Assembly: GCA_965260935.1 (NCBI GenBank)
Contig: OZ253374.1
Span: forward strand, 2,108,001 to 2,172,000
Source: JBBROS01 sp965260935
GTDB taxonomy: Bacteria; Pseudomonadota; Alphaproteobacteria; Acetobacterales; Acetobacteraceae
Length of the DNA: 64,000 bases
Direction of reading: 5' to 3'
Made by a program: the position numbers and the translations under genes. Below the pieces are notes generated by a model. It was not told the DNA's origin. It made no database searches and saw only the letters and a list, made by a program, of their open reading frames with translations. How positions within the stretch are numbered: the first letter of the stretch is position 1; every line of letters begins with the position of its first letter. Below, piece by piece: positions 35,726 through 44,946 of the stretch.

Positions 35726-36385
35726 GTGAACGTCAGCAACACCACGAGCCAGCCTACCTCCACGACCGCCGCGTCCGCCGCAAGCGGGCAAAGCGCGCTC
35801 GGGTCTCTCGGCAGCAACTTCAACGATTTTCTCAGCTTGCTTATGACGCAACTCAAGAACCAGGACCCGACCAGCCCGCTCGACACCAACCAGTTCACCA
35901 GCCAGCTTGTGCAGTTCACCAGTGTCGAGCAGCAGATCAATACGAATACGAGCCTGAACAAGTTGATCCAGGCAACTCAGGGCGCAAACCTGTTGCAGTC
36001 TTCCTCGTTGGTTGGCCAGGAGGTCCAGATTTCAGGCGACCAGCTCAGCCTGCAGAATGGTCATGGCGCAATCAGCTTCCAGACGCCAACGTCCGAGACG
36101 GTCAGCATCGGCATCTATTCCAGCGCCGGAACCAAGCTGCGCGATGCAACCATCACGTCCAACCCGGGCAGCAACACCTGGACCTGGGACGGCACCGACG
36201 CCGCCGGCAGCAAGCTCCCGGACGGTCCATATCGGGTCGTCGCCGTGCAGCAGGATGGCTCCGCCGTGCCCTTTACGACCTACGCGACGGCGACCGGCGT
36301 CCAGCGCACCGGCGACGGCATGAAGGTCCAGCTTGGCGGCCTGAACGTCGATTTCAGCGCCGTCCAGTCAATCGGCGTCCAGTAG
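35726..36385 (+). CDS. flgD: flagellar hook capping protein
   Basis: 219 residues. The N-terminal FlgD motif is clear: NDFLSLLMTQLKNQDPTSPL followed by DTNQFTSQLVQFTSVEQQIN; a Tudor-like and FlgD-Ig C-terminal part contains VSIGIYSSAGTKLRD and TWTWDGTDAAGSKLPDGPY. It caps the growing hook while FlgE is assembled. The ORF start gives MNVSNTTSQPTST, 15 bp after fliK; I kept this start. Likely co-transcribed with fliK. Confidence 0.93.
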   Translation: MNVSNTTSQPTSTTAASAASGQSALGSLGSNFNDFLSLLMTQLKNQDPTSPLDTNQFTSQLVQFTSVEQQINTNTSLNKLIQATQGANLLQSSSLVGQEVQISGDQLSLQNGHGAISFQTPTSETVSIGIYSSAGTKLRDATITSNPGSNTWTWDGTDAAGSKLPDGPYRVVAVQQDGSAVPFTTYATATGVQRTGDGMKVQLGGLNVDFSAVQSIGVQ

Positions 36386-36488
36386 GCATCTTCTGCCCAT
36401 CCGTTAACCTTTAAGAAAGACTATCCGGCCAAACTCCCGCCATGGGACGTTGGCAAAACGAGAACGAGCTCCTCGAAGGTCAATCCGC

Positions 36489-38102
36489 ATGAGCGGCCTG
36501 GCCTCCATGTTGGCAGGCTTGCGTGCGCTAGGGCCGCTGAAGCTTGGTGCTTTGGCCGCCGTGGCGCTCGTCTCGCTCGGCCTGGTCGGCACGCTGGCGT
36601 TGCAAACCGGCCGTGAGCCGATGTCGCTGTTGTATGCCGACCTTGAGTTGCGCGAGGCCGGGCAAATCGTCGACCAGCTCGATAAGGCTCGTATCGCGCA
36701 TCAGTCCGAAGCGGGCGGCACTCGCATCCTCGTTCCTTCGGACCAGGTCGACCGCGCCCGCATGTTGCTCGCCAAGGAAGGCCTGCCGTCCGGCGGTTCG
36801 ATCGGCTACGAGATTTTCGACCGTTCGGACGGGCTGACCGCCAGCGCCTTCCAGCAGAGCATCAGCCAGACCAGGGCATTGGAAGGCGAACTCGGCCGAA
36901 CCATCCGCAACCTGCAAGGCATCCGTGCCGCCCGGGTCCACCTCGTGCTGCCGCGGCGCGAACCGTTCTCGAGGGACCGGCAGGATGCCCAAGCCAGCGT
37001 CGTGCTGACAATGGCGGGCGCCGCCCGGCTTGACCGTGAGGGCGTCCAGGCCGTGCTGAACCTCATCGCCGCCGCCGTTCCGGGCCTGAAACCTAAGAAC
37101 ATCGCCGTGATCGACAGCCGAGGCAATCTCCTGGCCCGGGCCGGACAGCCGGAAGCAGGCCTCGCAGCCGCCCAGAATGGCGAGGAGCTGAAGCGCGCCA
37201 CGGAACTCAGGATCTCCCATGCCGTCGAGGAGATGCTGGAACGCAGCCTGGGCGCCGGGCGTGTCCGTGCCGAGGCGACGGTCGATCTCGACTTCGACCA
37301 GGTGCGCGAGACTCAGGAGAAATTCGACCCCGATGGCCAGGTCGTCCGCAGCCAGCAAAACAGCACGAGCAGCAGCAAGAGCACCGAGGCCCAGCAGAAC
37401 GTCTCGGTCCAGAACAACCTTCCGAATGCCGACCCGCAGGCCGGGGCCGCTGGCAGCCAGGAACAGAAGTCAGACGAAACCACCAACTACGAGATCAGCA
37501 AGACCGTTCGCACCGTCAACCGCGACCAGCCCCAACTGAAGCGCTTGAGCCTCGCCGTCATGGTCGATGGCGTGACGACGGTCGGCGCTGACGGCAAGCC
37601 GAGCTGGTCGCCGCGCTCGCCCGAGGAGCTCGGCCGGATCACCAACCTCGTACGCAGCGCCGTCGGCTACGACGAGAAGCGCGGCGACCATGTCGAAGTC
37701 GCCTCCATGCGCTTTGTCGGCGCGGACGAGGCAGCCGAACCTGCCGCGAGCTCCATCTGGTCGCAATTCACCAAGGCCGATGTCATCCGCCTCGCCGAAA
37801 TCGGCATCCTGGGGATAGCAGTTGTCTTGTGCCTGCTTCTGGTGCTGCGCCCGCTCATGCTGCGCCTGTCGACAGTGGCCGGCCAGCCTGCCGCCGCCTT
37901 GTCCGGTCCCGAAGCCAGGGCGGCCATCGCCTCGGGTGAAACCTTTGCTGAAGAAGATCCTAACGCCATGGTTCAGATCGCCCACGTCGATGGAGAGTTG
38001 CGCGCCGCCTCCATCCAATCCGTCGCCTCGCTTGTCGACCGCCATCCGGACGCAACCCTCGCCCTTGTCCGCGGCTGGCTCGCCCCGGAACCCGGCGAAT
38101 GA
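36489..38102 (+). CDS. fliF: flagellar MS-ring protein
   Basis: 537 residues from the ATG that gives MSGLASML (AAGG nearby upstream). An upstream TTG would add 13 basic residues. One membrane helix at the N-terminus (LAAVALVSLGLVGTLALQ), YscJ-type domains (LLYADLELREAGQIVDQLDK; LEGELGRTIRNLQGIRAARV; PGLKPKNIAVIDSRGN), and a second helix at about residue 440 (IRLAEIGILGIAVVLCLLLV). FliF forms the MS ring in the inner membrane. The last 4 bases overlap fliG. The short intergenic region with flgD has no clear promoter. Confidence 0.93.
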   Translation: MSGLASMLAGLRALGPLKLGALAAVALVSLGLVGTLALQTGREPMSLLYADLELREAGQIVDQLDKARIAHQSEAGGTRILVPSDQVDRARMLLAKEGLPSGGSIGYEIFDRSDGLTASAFQQSISQTRALEGELGRTIRNLQGIRAARVHLVLPRREPFSRDRQDAQASVVLTMAGAARLDREGVQAVLNLIAAAVPGLKPKNIAVIDSRGNLLARAGQPEAGLAAAQNGEELKRATELRISHAVEEMLERSLGAGRVRAEATVDLDFDQVRETQEKFDPDGQVVRSQQNSTSSSKSTEAQQNVSVQNNLPNADPQAGAAGSQEQKSDETTNYEISKTVRTVNRDQPQLKRLSLAVMVDGVTTVGADGKPSWSPRSPEELGRITNLVRSAVGYDEKRGDHVEVASMRFVGADEAAEPAASSIWSQFTKADVIRLAEIGILGIAVVLCLLLVLRPLMLRLSTVAGQPAAALSGPEARAAIASGETFAEEDPNAMVQIAHVDGELRAASIQSVASLVDRHPDATLALVRGWLAPEPGE

Positions 38103-39145
38103 GTGGCGCAAGCACCCGTCTGGTCCCGATGCCAGAGGGCAAGCCCCCGGCATTGAGGATGACCGGGCGTGAGAAGGCGGCGGTCCTGATGCTCGCTATC
38201 GGCGAGGAAAAAACCCGCAAGCTCTTCGGCATGATGCATGAGGACGAGATCCGCGACGTCTCGTTCGCGATGGCGCAACTCGGAACCATCCGCGCCTCGG
38301 AAGTCGAAGCGCTGTGCACCGAGTTCGTCCAAGGGATCGGCGGGCCAAGCGCGCTTGTCGGCAGCATGGAGACGACCGAGCGCCTCCTGCATTCCACGCT
38401 GCCGAAAGATCGGGCCGCACAAATCATGGAAGAGATCCGAGGCCCCAAAGGCCGAACGATGTGGGACAAGCTCGGCAATGTCAATGAAGTGGTGCTGGCC
38501 AATTACCTACGTAATGAATACCCTCAAACAGTTGCAGTTATATTGACAAAAGTGAAGCCAGATCATGCAGGGCGCGTGCTGAGTCTGCTGCCTGATAATT
38601 TCGCTATCGAAGTCGTCATGCGGATGCTACGCATGGAGAGCGTGCAAAAAGACGTGCTTGAGGGCGTCGAGCGCACCTTAAGGTCGGAGTTCATGTCGAG
38701 CCTCGCTCAAAGCACCCGGCGCGACAGCTACGAGGTCATGGCCGAGATCTTCAACAGTCTCGACCGCCAGACTGAAAGCCGCTTCGTCGGGGCGCTGGAG
38801 GAACGCAACCCGGAAGTCGCCGACCGGATCAAGGCGCTCATGTTCACCTTCGAGGATTTGCGCCGGCTTTCGGCCCCGCACATCCAGATCCTGTTGCGCT
38901 CGGTCGACAAAGAGAAGCTGCCGTTGGCCCTGAAAGGCGCCTCGGACAGCATGCGCGACCTGATCTTCGGCAACCTCAGCGAGCGGGCCGGGCGAATGCT
39001 TCAAGACGACATCGCCGCACTCGGCCCCGTCAAGCTGCGCGACGTGGACGATGCTCAAGCGACGATGGTCGCCGCGGCAAAGCAGCTCGCCGCGAGCGGC
39101 GAGATCGAGATTAGTCAATCTGGCGCCGAGGAGATGGTGGACTGA
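38099..39145 (+). CDS. fliG: flagellar motor switch protein
   Basis: 348 residues. The three FliG domains are visible: N-terminal TGREKAAVLMLAIGEEKTRK, middle EYPQTVAVILTKVKPDHAGR, and the C-terminal motor domain with DRIKALMFTFEDLRRLSAPH and PLALKGASDSMRDLIFGNLS. It couples proton flow through the stator to rotation. Bases about 38500-38670 inside the gene have clearly lower GC and different codon choice than the rest. Start MSGASTRLVP overlaps fliF by 4 bases. Confidence 0.95.
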   Translation: MSGASTRLVPMPEGKPPALRMTGREKAAVLMLAIGEEKTRKLFGMMHEDEIRDVSFAMAQLGTIRASEVEALCTEFVQGIGGPSALVGSMETTERLLHSTLPKDRAAQIMEEIRGPKGRTMWDKLGNVNEVVLANYLRNEYPQTVAVILTKVKPDHAGRVLSLLPDNFAIEVVMRMLRMESVQKDVLEGVERTLRSEFMSSLAQSTRRDSYEVMAEIFNSLDRQTESRFVGALEERNPEVADRIKALMFTFEDLRRLSAPHIQILLRSVDKEKLPLALKGASDSMRDLIFGNLSERAGRMLQDDIAALGPVKLRDVDDAQATMVAAAKQLAASGEIEISQSGAEEMVD

Positions 39146-39876
39146 TGATAGAAAACGAATACCGTTCAAGCGCGGCCCTGGGCATCCTTTATGCCGAGGA
39201 CTTCGATGTCGAGCCGGAGCAACCGGCGCCAACGCCTGCGCCCGCGGCCGAGCTTCACCCGCGACCGGAGCCTCAGCCGGAGCCGGCGCCTGAGGCGAAA
39301 GCGTCGCAAGCCATATCGCGGGCTGACGTCAACGCCTTATGTATCCGTGCCGTCGAAGCCGCACAGGCCGCATGGGCAGAGAGCGCGCAAGAGCGCCGAA
39401 CCCTGGCCCTCGAGGCTCTCGCGCAAGGATTGGCGGCCGCGCGGCGCGATGCCGAGGAGGCGGCGGAAGCCGTCGCGGACGGCGTTGCCCGGACGGCCCT
39501 CGCCATGGTGGCGAGCCTGCTGCCGGAACTCTGCAAGCAGCATGGCGATCAGGAGGTCCGCCTCCTTGTCAAGAAGCTGCTTCCGTCGATCGCCCGCACC
39601 GGGCCCGTCGTCATCCGGGTACGCCCGGAGCTTGTCGAGCTGGTTCGCACCGACATCGACGCGCTCAATGACGGCGCTTTCGAGCATGTCGAGCTCAGGT
39701 CCGCCAACCTTTCCGTGGGCGACGTCAAGTTGTCATGGGATGAAGGCAGCCTCGCCCGCGACACCGCCGCGATCAAAAAAGCGATCGAGGACGGCCTTGC
39801 GCAACTCGGCCTGACCGAGGCCCCCGAAACGATTTCAACCCTGCAAGACGCATGGAGCTTCGCATATGCCGAATAA
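39145..39876 (+). CDS. fliH: flagellar assembly protein FliH-like
   Basis: 243 residues. An acidic Pro-rich N-terminus (about residues 20-50), an Ala-rich amphipathic helix (about 50-120), then a FliH/HrpE-type C-terminal domain with VRLLVKKLLPSIARTGPVVI and VELRSANLSVGDVKLSWDEG. FliH regulates the FliI export ATPase and binds FliN. The start ATG shares bases with the fliG stop (TGATG), and fliH overlaps fliN by 11 bases. FliI itself is not in the window. Confidence 0.82.
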   Translation: MIENEYRSSAALGILYAEDFDVEPEQPAPTPAPAAELHPRPEPQPEPAPEAKASQAISRADVNALCIRAVEAAQAAWAESAQERRTLALEALAQGLAAARRDAEEAAEAVADGVARTALAMVASLLPELCKQHGDQEVRLLVKKLLPSIARTGPVVIRVRPELVELVRTDIDALNDGAFEHVELRSANLSVGDVKLSWDEGSLARDTAAIKKAIEDGLAQLGLTEAPETISTLQDAWSFAYAE

Positions 39877-40192
39877 TATGGACCTTGCCGACCTCGCGGC
39901 CCCGGGCAGCGACCCGGCCCCGATTGAGCTGCCTAGAATCCCCCGCAACCTGGACGCCGTCTACGACATCCCCGTCACCGTCAGCGCCGTGCTCGGCAAC
40001 GCGACGATGCAGGTCAGCCAGCTCCTGAAGCTGGGCCGGGGCGCCGTAATCGAGCTCGACCGCAAGCTCGGCGAAGCGATCGACATCTACGTCAACAACC
40101 GTCTGGTCGCCCGCGGCGAGGTGGTCATGGTCGACGAGACCCGGCTCGGCGTGACCATGACCGAGATCGTCAAAGGCGACCGGGCTTCGTAG
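39866..40192 (+). CDS. fliN: flagellar motor switch protein FliN
   Basis: 108 residues, a single SpoA/surface-presentation domain: IPVTVSAVLGNATMQVSQLL, then KLGRGAVIELDRKLGEAIDI and VNNRLVARGEVVMVDETRLG. FliN forms the lower C-ring and receives FliH-FliI. It overlaps fliH by 11 bases and is followed after 11 bp by the FlbD-like gene. Start MPNNMDLADL is the only ATG that keeps the N-terminal tail. Confidence 0.93.
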   Translation: MPNNMDLADLAAPGSDPAPIELPRIPRNLDAVYDIPVTVSAVLGNATMQVSQLLKLGRGAVIELDRKLGEAIDIYVNNRLVARGEVVMVDETRLGVTMTEIVKGDRAS

Positions 40193-40203
40193 GGAGAATT
40201 GCC

Positions 40204-41544
40204 ATGCAGGTGCTGATCATCGGCTCGCTCGCAGGCGAGTTGGGCCAAGCCGCGCAGATCGCCACCCATCGCGGCGCCAAGCTGCAGCAGGTGGACGACG
40301 ACCGCGCAGCGCTCAACTATCTCCGGGCCGATGCCCGTGTCGACTTGGTGCTGCTTGCCCTTCCGCATGACGTGTCCGGCCTCGTCCGCGCCCTTTCCGC
40401 CGAGCGCATCCCGGTCCCGGTCGTGGCTTGCGGCATCGACTCGAACGCGCAAGACGCGGCGAACGCCATCGCCGCCGGTGCCCGTGAATTCCTGCCTTTG
40501 CCAGCCGACCCGGACCTGATCGCGGCCATTCTTGAGGCGGCTTCCGGCGAAAGCCACGCTGTCGTGGCCAGGGACCCGGCAATGCTCGCCACGATCCGCC
40601 GCGCCGACCAAGTGGCCGCCGCGGAGGCCAGCATCCTCATCACCGGCGAGAGCGGAACCGGCAAGGAGGTGCTCGCCCGGCACATCCACCGCCGCTCGCG
40701 CCGCGCCCAAGGCCCGTTCGTCGCGCTGAACTGCGCCGCCATCCCGGAGAACCTGCTGGAAAGCGAGCTGTTCGGCCACGAGAAGGGCGCGTTCAGCGGC
40801 GCGATTGCCCGCCGTCTCGGCAAGTTCGAAGCGGCCAATGGCGGCACCCTCCTGCTCGATGAGATCAGCGAGATGGACGTGCGCCTGCAAGCCAAGCTGC
40901 TGCGCGCCATCCAGGAGCGCGAGATCGACCGCCTGGGCGGAACGGCGCCGGTCAAGGTGAACGTCCGCATCCTGGCCACCAGCAACCGCGACCTGCAAGC
41001 CGAGGCCGCCGCAGGCCGTTTCCGGGAAGACCTCTACTTCCGCCTCAACGTCGTCAACCTCCGCCTCCCGCCCCTGCGCGAGCGGCCCGGCGACATTCCC
41101 GCGCTCGCCGAACACTACGCCCGCCGCTATGCCGAGGTGAACGGCGTTCCGTTCCGCCGTCTGTCCAGCGCCGCCCTGGTCCGCCTTTCCAATCATGCCT
41201 GGCGCGGGAACGTGCGCGAGCTTGAGAACACGATCCACCGCGCCGTCCTGCTCGCTGCCGGGCCAGAGATCGAAACGGCCGCCATCGAACTTCCTGCTGG
41301 CGGGCCGATGTCGCAGGCCCAGTGCGCCAACCCCGCCGGCGTCTTTGTTGGCCGCACGGTCGACGAAGTCGAGCGGGAGCTGATCATCGACACCCTCGGC
41401 CATACTTTGGGCAACCGCACCCACGCGGCAACGATTCTCGGCATTTCCATCCGTGCGCTGCGCAACAAACTCCGCGACTATGCCCAGGCAGGCGTCGCGG
41501 TGCCTCCGCCGGGCGTCGTCAATGGAATGCCCATGTCATGCTGA
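40204..41544 (+). CDS. flbD: sigma-54-dependent flagellar transcription regulator, FlbD-like
   Basis: 446 residues: a receiver-like N-terminal domain (about 1-115) that lacks the usual phospho-acceptor aspartate pattern (VDLVLLALPHD), an AAA+ core with GESGTGKE, the GAFxGA loop as EKGAFSGA, Walker B LLDEISEM and RLNVVNLRLPPLRERPGDIP, and a C-terminal Fis-type DNA-binding helix (RTHAATILGISIRALRNKLR). By homology with Caulobacter FlbD it activates late flagellar genes with sigma-54, consistent with the sigma-54-type promoters in front of flgE and fliK. Overlaps flhA by 7 bases. Confidence 0.92.
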   Translation: MQVLIIGSLAGELGQAAQIATHRGAKLQQVDDDRAALNYLRADARVDLVLLALPHDVSGLVRALSAERIPVPVVACGIDSNAQDAANAIAAGAREFLPLPADPDLIAAILEAASGESHAVVARDPAMLATIRRADQVAAAEASILITGESGTGKEVLARHIHRRSRRAQGPFVALNCAAIPENLLESELFGHEKGAFSGAIARRLGKFEAANGGTLLLDEISEMDVRLQAKLLRAIQEREIDRLGGTAPVKVNVRILATSNRDLQAEAAAGRFREDLYFRLNVVNLRLPPLRERPGDIPALAEHYARRYAEVNGVPFRRLSSAALVRLSNHAWRGNVRELENTIHRAVLLAAGPEIETAAIELPAGGPMSQAQCANPAGVFVGRTVDEVERELIIDTLGHTLGNRTHAATILGISIRALRNKLRDYAQAGVAVPPPGVVNGMPMSC

Positions 41545-43592
41545 CAACCCTTCTCGGCCGGGCAAAGCCGATGCTGCCCGGCACCGACGTCGGCCTCGCG
41601 CTCGGCATCATCTGCCTCCTTGCCGTCCTGGTCATCCCGCTTCCGACCACCCTGCTCGACCTCGGCCTCGCGCTCTCCGTCACCGCGTCCATCCTCGTGC
41701 TGATGGTCGCGATGTTCCTGACCCGCCCGCTGGACTTCACGAGCTTCCCGACGCTGCTGCTCCTTACCACGCTCCTCCGCCTCTCGCTCAACGTCGCCAC
41801 CACCCGTCTCATTCTCAGCCACGGCAACGAAGGCCCCACCGCGGCCGGCCACGTCGTCCAGGCGTTCGGCGGTTTCCTGATGGGCGGCGACGTGGTGATC
41901 GGCGTGATCCTGTTCGCCATCCTGCTGGTGGTGAACTTCATGGTCATCACCAAAGGCTCGGGCCGCATCGCCGAGGTCGCCGCCCGCTTCAGCCTCGACG
42001 CCATGCCCGGCAAGCAGATGGCCATCGACGCCGACCTGTCCGCCGGGCTGATCGACGAGAAAGCCGCCCGCAGCCGACGCCGCGAGCTTGAGGAGGAAAG
42101 CGGCTTCTTCGGCGCGATGGACGGCGCCGCGAAGTTCGTCCGCGGGGACGCCATCGCCGGGCTGCTCATCACCGTCATCAACATCTTCGGTGGCTTGGCC
42201 ATCGGCCTCGTGCGCCATGGGATGCCGTTCGCCGACGCCGCCGCTACCTACACGACGCTCACCGTGGGCGATGGCCTTGTCAGCCAAATCCCAGCACTGC
42301 TCGTCTCCACCGCCGCCGGCATCGTCGTCACCAAAGGCGGCATGGAAGGCACGGCCGACGCCGCCCTCATGCGCCAGCTCGGCGGCAGCCCCAAGCCGCT
42401 CGCGCTGGCCGGCGGCGCCGCAGCCGTGCTTGCCCTCATGCCCGGCCTGCCCACCTTGCCGTTCCTCGCCCTCGCCCTGCTCTGCGGCGGCGGCGCCTGG
42501 CTCCGCCACAAGAACCCGAAGGCCGCGGACGTCGAAGACGCGCCGACCGAGGCCATTCCCGGAGAAGCGCCGATCACCGACGCCCTTCGCATGGACACCA
42601 TCCGCCTCGAGCTCGGCTATGGCCTGCTGGCGCTCGCCGGCGGCGACAAGCCGCGCCTCACCGAGCAGATCAAAGGCCTCCGCCGCAGCATCGCCGCCGA
42701 GATGGGGTTTGTCCTCCCGCCCGTCCGTATCCAGGACAACCTGCAGCTCGAAGCCGACAGCTACGTCATCAAGCTCAAGGAAATCGATGCCGCCAAGGGC
42801 GAACTCCGCCCGGCGATGCTGCTGGTGATGGACCCGTCCGGAACCGTGCCGGACCTCCCCGGCGAACGCACCACCGAGCCCGCCTTCGGCCTGCCCGCCC
42901 TGTGGATCGACCAGGCCAAGCGCGACGAGGCCATGCTCCGCGGCTGCACCGTCGTCGACCCGGCCAGCGTGCTGACCACCCATCTCACCGAGGTCGTCCG
43001 CGACTCGATGGCCGAGCTGCTTTCTTATGCCGAGACCGCCAAGCTGCTGGAAGAGCTCCCCCGCGAGCAGCAGAAGCTCGTCGCGGAACTCATCCCGTTG
43101 CAGATCTCCATCGGCGGCGTCCAGCGCGTGCTGCAATCGCTCCTCGCCGAACGCGTCAGCCTGCGCGACCTGCCAACCATTCTCGAAGGCATTCACGAAG
43201 CCTGCGCCGCCGGGGCGCGCGCCATCCCGTTGCTTACCGCCCACGTCCGGTCCCGCCTGGCCCGCCAGCTCAGCGACAGCCACACCGGCCCCGGCGGCTT
43301 CATCCCGCTCGTCACCCTCTCGCCCGAGTGGGAAGCAGCGTTCGCCGAAAGCCTCGCTGGCCCTCCGGAGGACCGCCAGCTCGCTATATCGCCCTCCCGG
43401 CTCGGGGAGTTCATGCAACGTTTCCGCGCCGTGTTCGAAACCGCGACCGCGGACGGCGCCGTCCTTCTCTGCTCCGGCCAGATCCGCTCCCACGTCCGCG
43501 CCATCGTTGAACGCCTCCGTCCCTCCACCCCGGTCTTGGCCCAAGGAGAGATCCACCCCCGCGCCCGTATCCGCACCGTGGCAATGATTTAG
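41538..43592 (+). CDS. flhA: flagellar export gate protein FlhA
   Basis: 684 residues. Eight N-terminal membrane helices with the family signatures LLDLGLALSVTASILVLMV, RLSLNVATTRLIL, DVVIGVILFAILLVVNFMVI and the FHIPEP-type block GRIAEVAARFSLDAMPGKQM, then a large cytosolic domain (RLELGYGLLALAGGDKPRLT; GIHEACAAGARAIPLLTAH). FlhA is the inner-membrane core of the flagellar type III export gate. The ATG giving MLTTLLGRAK is used rather than a longer open frame lying in flbD. Confidence 0.96.
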   Translation: MLTTLLGRAKPMLPGTDVGLALGIICLLAVLVIPLPTTLLDLGLALSVTASILVLMVAMFLTRPLDFTSFPTLLLLTTLLRLSLNVATTRLILSHGNEGPTAAGHVVQAFGGFLMGGDVVIGVILFAILLVVNFMVITKGSGRIAEVAARFSLDAMPGKQMAIDADLSAGLIDEKAARSRRRELEEESGFFGAMDGAAKFVRGDAIAGLLITVINIFGGLAIGLVRHGMPFADAAATYTTLTVGDGLVSQIPALLVSTAAGIVVTKGGMEGTADAALMRQLGGSPKPLALAGGAAAVLALMPGLPTLPFLALALLCGGGAWLRHKNPKAADVEDAPTEAIPGEAPITDALRMDTIRLELGYGLLALAGGDKPRLTEQIKGLRRSIAAEMGFVLPPVRIQDNLQLEADSYVIKLKEIDAAKGELRPAMLLVMDPSGTVPDLPGERTTEPAFGLPALWIDQAKRDEAMLRGCTVVDPASVLTTHLTEVVRDSMAELLSYAETAKLLEELPREQQKLVAELIPLQISIGGVQRVLQSLLAERVSLRDLPTILEGIHEACAAGARAIPLLTAHVRSRLARQLSDSHTGPGGFIPLVTLSPEWEAAFAESLAGPPEDRQLAISPSRLGEFMQRFRAVFETATADGAVLLCSGQIRSHVRAIVERLRPSTPVLAQGEIHPRARIRTVAMI

Positions 43593-43690
43593 CCGAGGAA
43601 GGACTGGCGCGCGGATTGCATCACTTTCACCGTCCAGCTCGATCGCCTCCAGCCAAAGGCCCGATCAGCACGGTTAAGGGAGTGGTTGCC

Positions 43691-44929
43691 ATGTTGTCAC
43701 GCCGCACGACGTTCAAACTCGCCGCCGCAACGGCCACTGCCGCGGCATTCAGCGCCGTTCCCGCCTGGGCCGCCGACAAAACCATCAAAATCGGCATCAA
43801 TCTCTCCTACACCGGCGCCGACGGTGAGAACGCGACCCGTATCGCCAACGGCGCCATCCTCGCCTTTGAGGAGGCCAACGCCTCCGCCACGGTCAAAGGC
43901 TACAAGTTCGACCCGGTCAAACTCGACGATGCCACCGCCACGGCCGGTCAATACGACCCGGCGCAAGCCGCGACCAATGCCCGCAAGATGGTCTCCGACC
44001 GGGAATACCTCGCCGCCATCGGCCCGCAGATGTCCGGGTCCGGCAAGGCGATGTCCCCGATCCTCAGCCAGGGCGGTCTGCCGATCATCACCCCCAGCTC
44101 AACCAACCCCGACATCACCAACCCGAAATTCGCCGCCCAATACCGCCCCGGCGGCAAAGCCGTCTATTTCCGCACCGTCGCCACCGACGACTATCAAGGC
44201 CCCAACATGGCCAACTACATGGCCGACGCCCTGAAGGTGAAGTCGATCTTCGTCCTCGACGACTCCGGCGCATACGGCGTCGGCCTCGCCGACGCGTTCC
44301 AGGCCCAAGCCGAGAAGATCGGCATCAAAGTCCTCGGGCGGGACCGGCTCGACCCAAGAGCCGCCGATTACTCCTCGATCCTGACCAAAATAAAGGCACT
44401 GTCTCCCGAGGCGGTCTACTACGGCGGCGTCGCCCAGGCCGGCGTCAAGCTGGCCAAGCAATCCTACGACATCATCCCCAAAACCATCAAAGCCGGCGGC
44501 GACGGCGTGAACAGCGCCGACTTCCTGAAGGGCGGCGGCTTCCCCGCCGTCGAAGGCTGGTATTCCACTGTCGCCTCGCCGCACGTCAGCGACGATCCGA
44601 AAACCGCCAAGTTCAGCGACGACTATTTCAAGAAGTTCGGCTCCCGCCCGGACGACTACACCATCTGCGCCTATGTCGGCGCCGAGATCGTCATCAGCGC
44701 CGTCAAGACCCTCGCCGCCGAGGGCAAGCCCGTTACCCGCTCGGCCGTCCGCGAAGGCATCCAGAACACATCCCTGAAAGACAGCCTGATCGGGCCAATC
44801 AGCTTCGACGCCAACGGCGACCTGAAAGATAAGATCATCAGCGTGTTCCAGATCGTCAAAGACGCCAAAGCGCCGCTCGACGATGTCACCGCGCAATACA
44901 AGTACGTGGGCGTGGCGCCGATGGGCTGA
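43691..44929 (+). CDS. livK: branched-chain amino acid ABC transporter, substrate-binding protein
   Basis: 412 residues with a twin-arginine-like signal (SRRTTFKLAAATATAAAFSA) and a Leu/Ile/Val-binding periplasmic domain: IKIGINLSYTGADGENATRI, AAIGPQMSGSGKAMSPILSQ, LPIITPSSTNPDITN and FILDDSG-like SIFVLDDSGAYGVGLADAF. It captures substrate for the LivHMGF permease that follows. The signal suggests Tat or Sec export. True ligand (amino acid, short amide or other) cannot be told. Start chosen at the ATG giving MLSRRTTF. Confidence 0.92.
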   Translation: MLSRRTTFKLAAATATAAAFSAVPAWAADKTIKIGINLSYTGADGENATRIANGAILAFEEANASATVKGYKFDPVKLDDATATAGQYDPAQAATNARKMVSDREYLAAIGPQMSGSGKAMSPILSQGGLPIITPSSTNPDITNPKFAAQYRPGGKAVYFRTVATDDYQGPNMANYMADALKVKSIFVLDDSGAYGVGLADAFQAQAEKIGIKVLGRDRLDPRAADYSSILTKIKALSPEAVYYGGVAQAGVKLAKQSYDIIPKTIKAGGDGVNSADFLKGGGFPAVEGWYSTVASPHVSDDPKTAKFSDDYFKKFGSRPDDYTICAYVGAEIVISAVKTLAAEGKPVTRSAVREGIQNTSLKDSLIGPISFDANGDLKDKIISVFQIVKDAKAPLDDVTAQYKYVGVAPMG

Positions 44930-44946
44930 CCGCCGGGGCCGGGCGC

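Noticed and set aside
41478..43556. A 692-codon open frame on the minus strand opposite flhA
   Set aside because: Antisense shadow in high-GC DNA: the composition is Gly/Asp/Glu/Arg noise without motif, while the plus strand encodes a complete FlhA.
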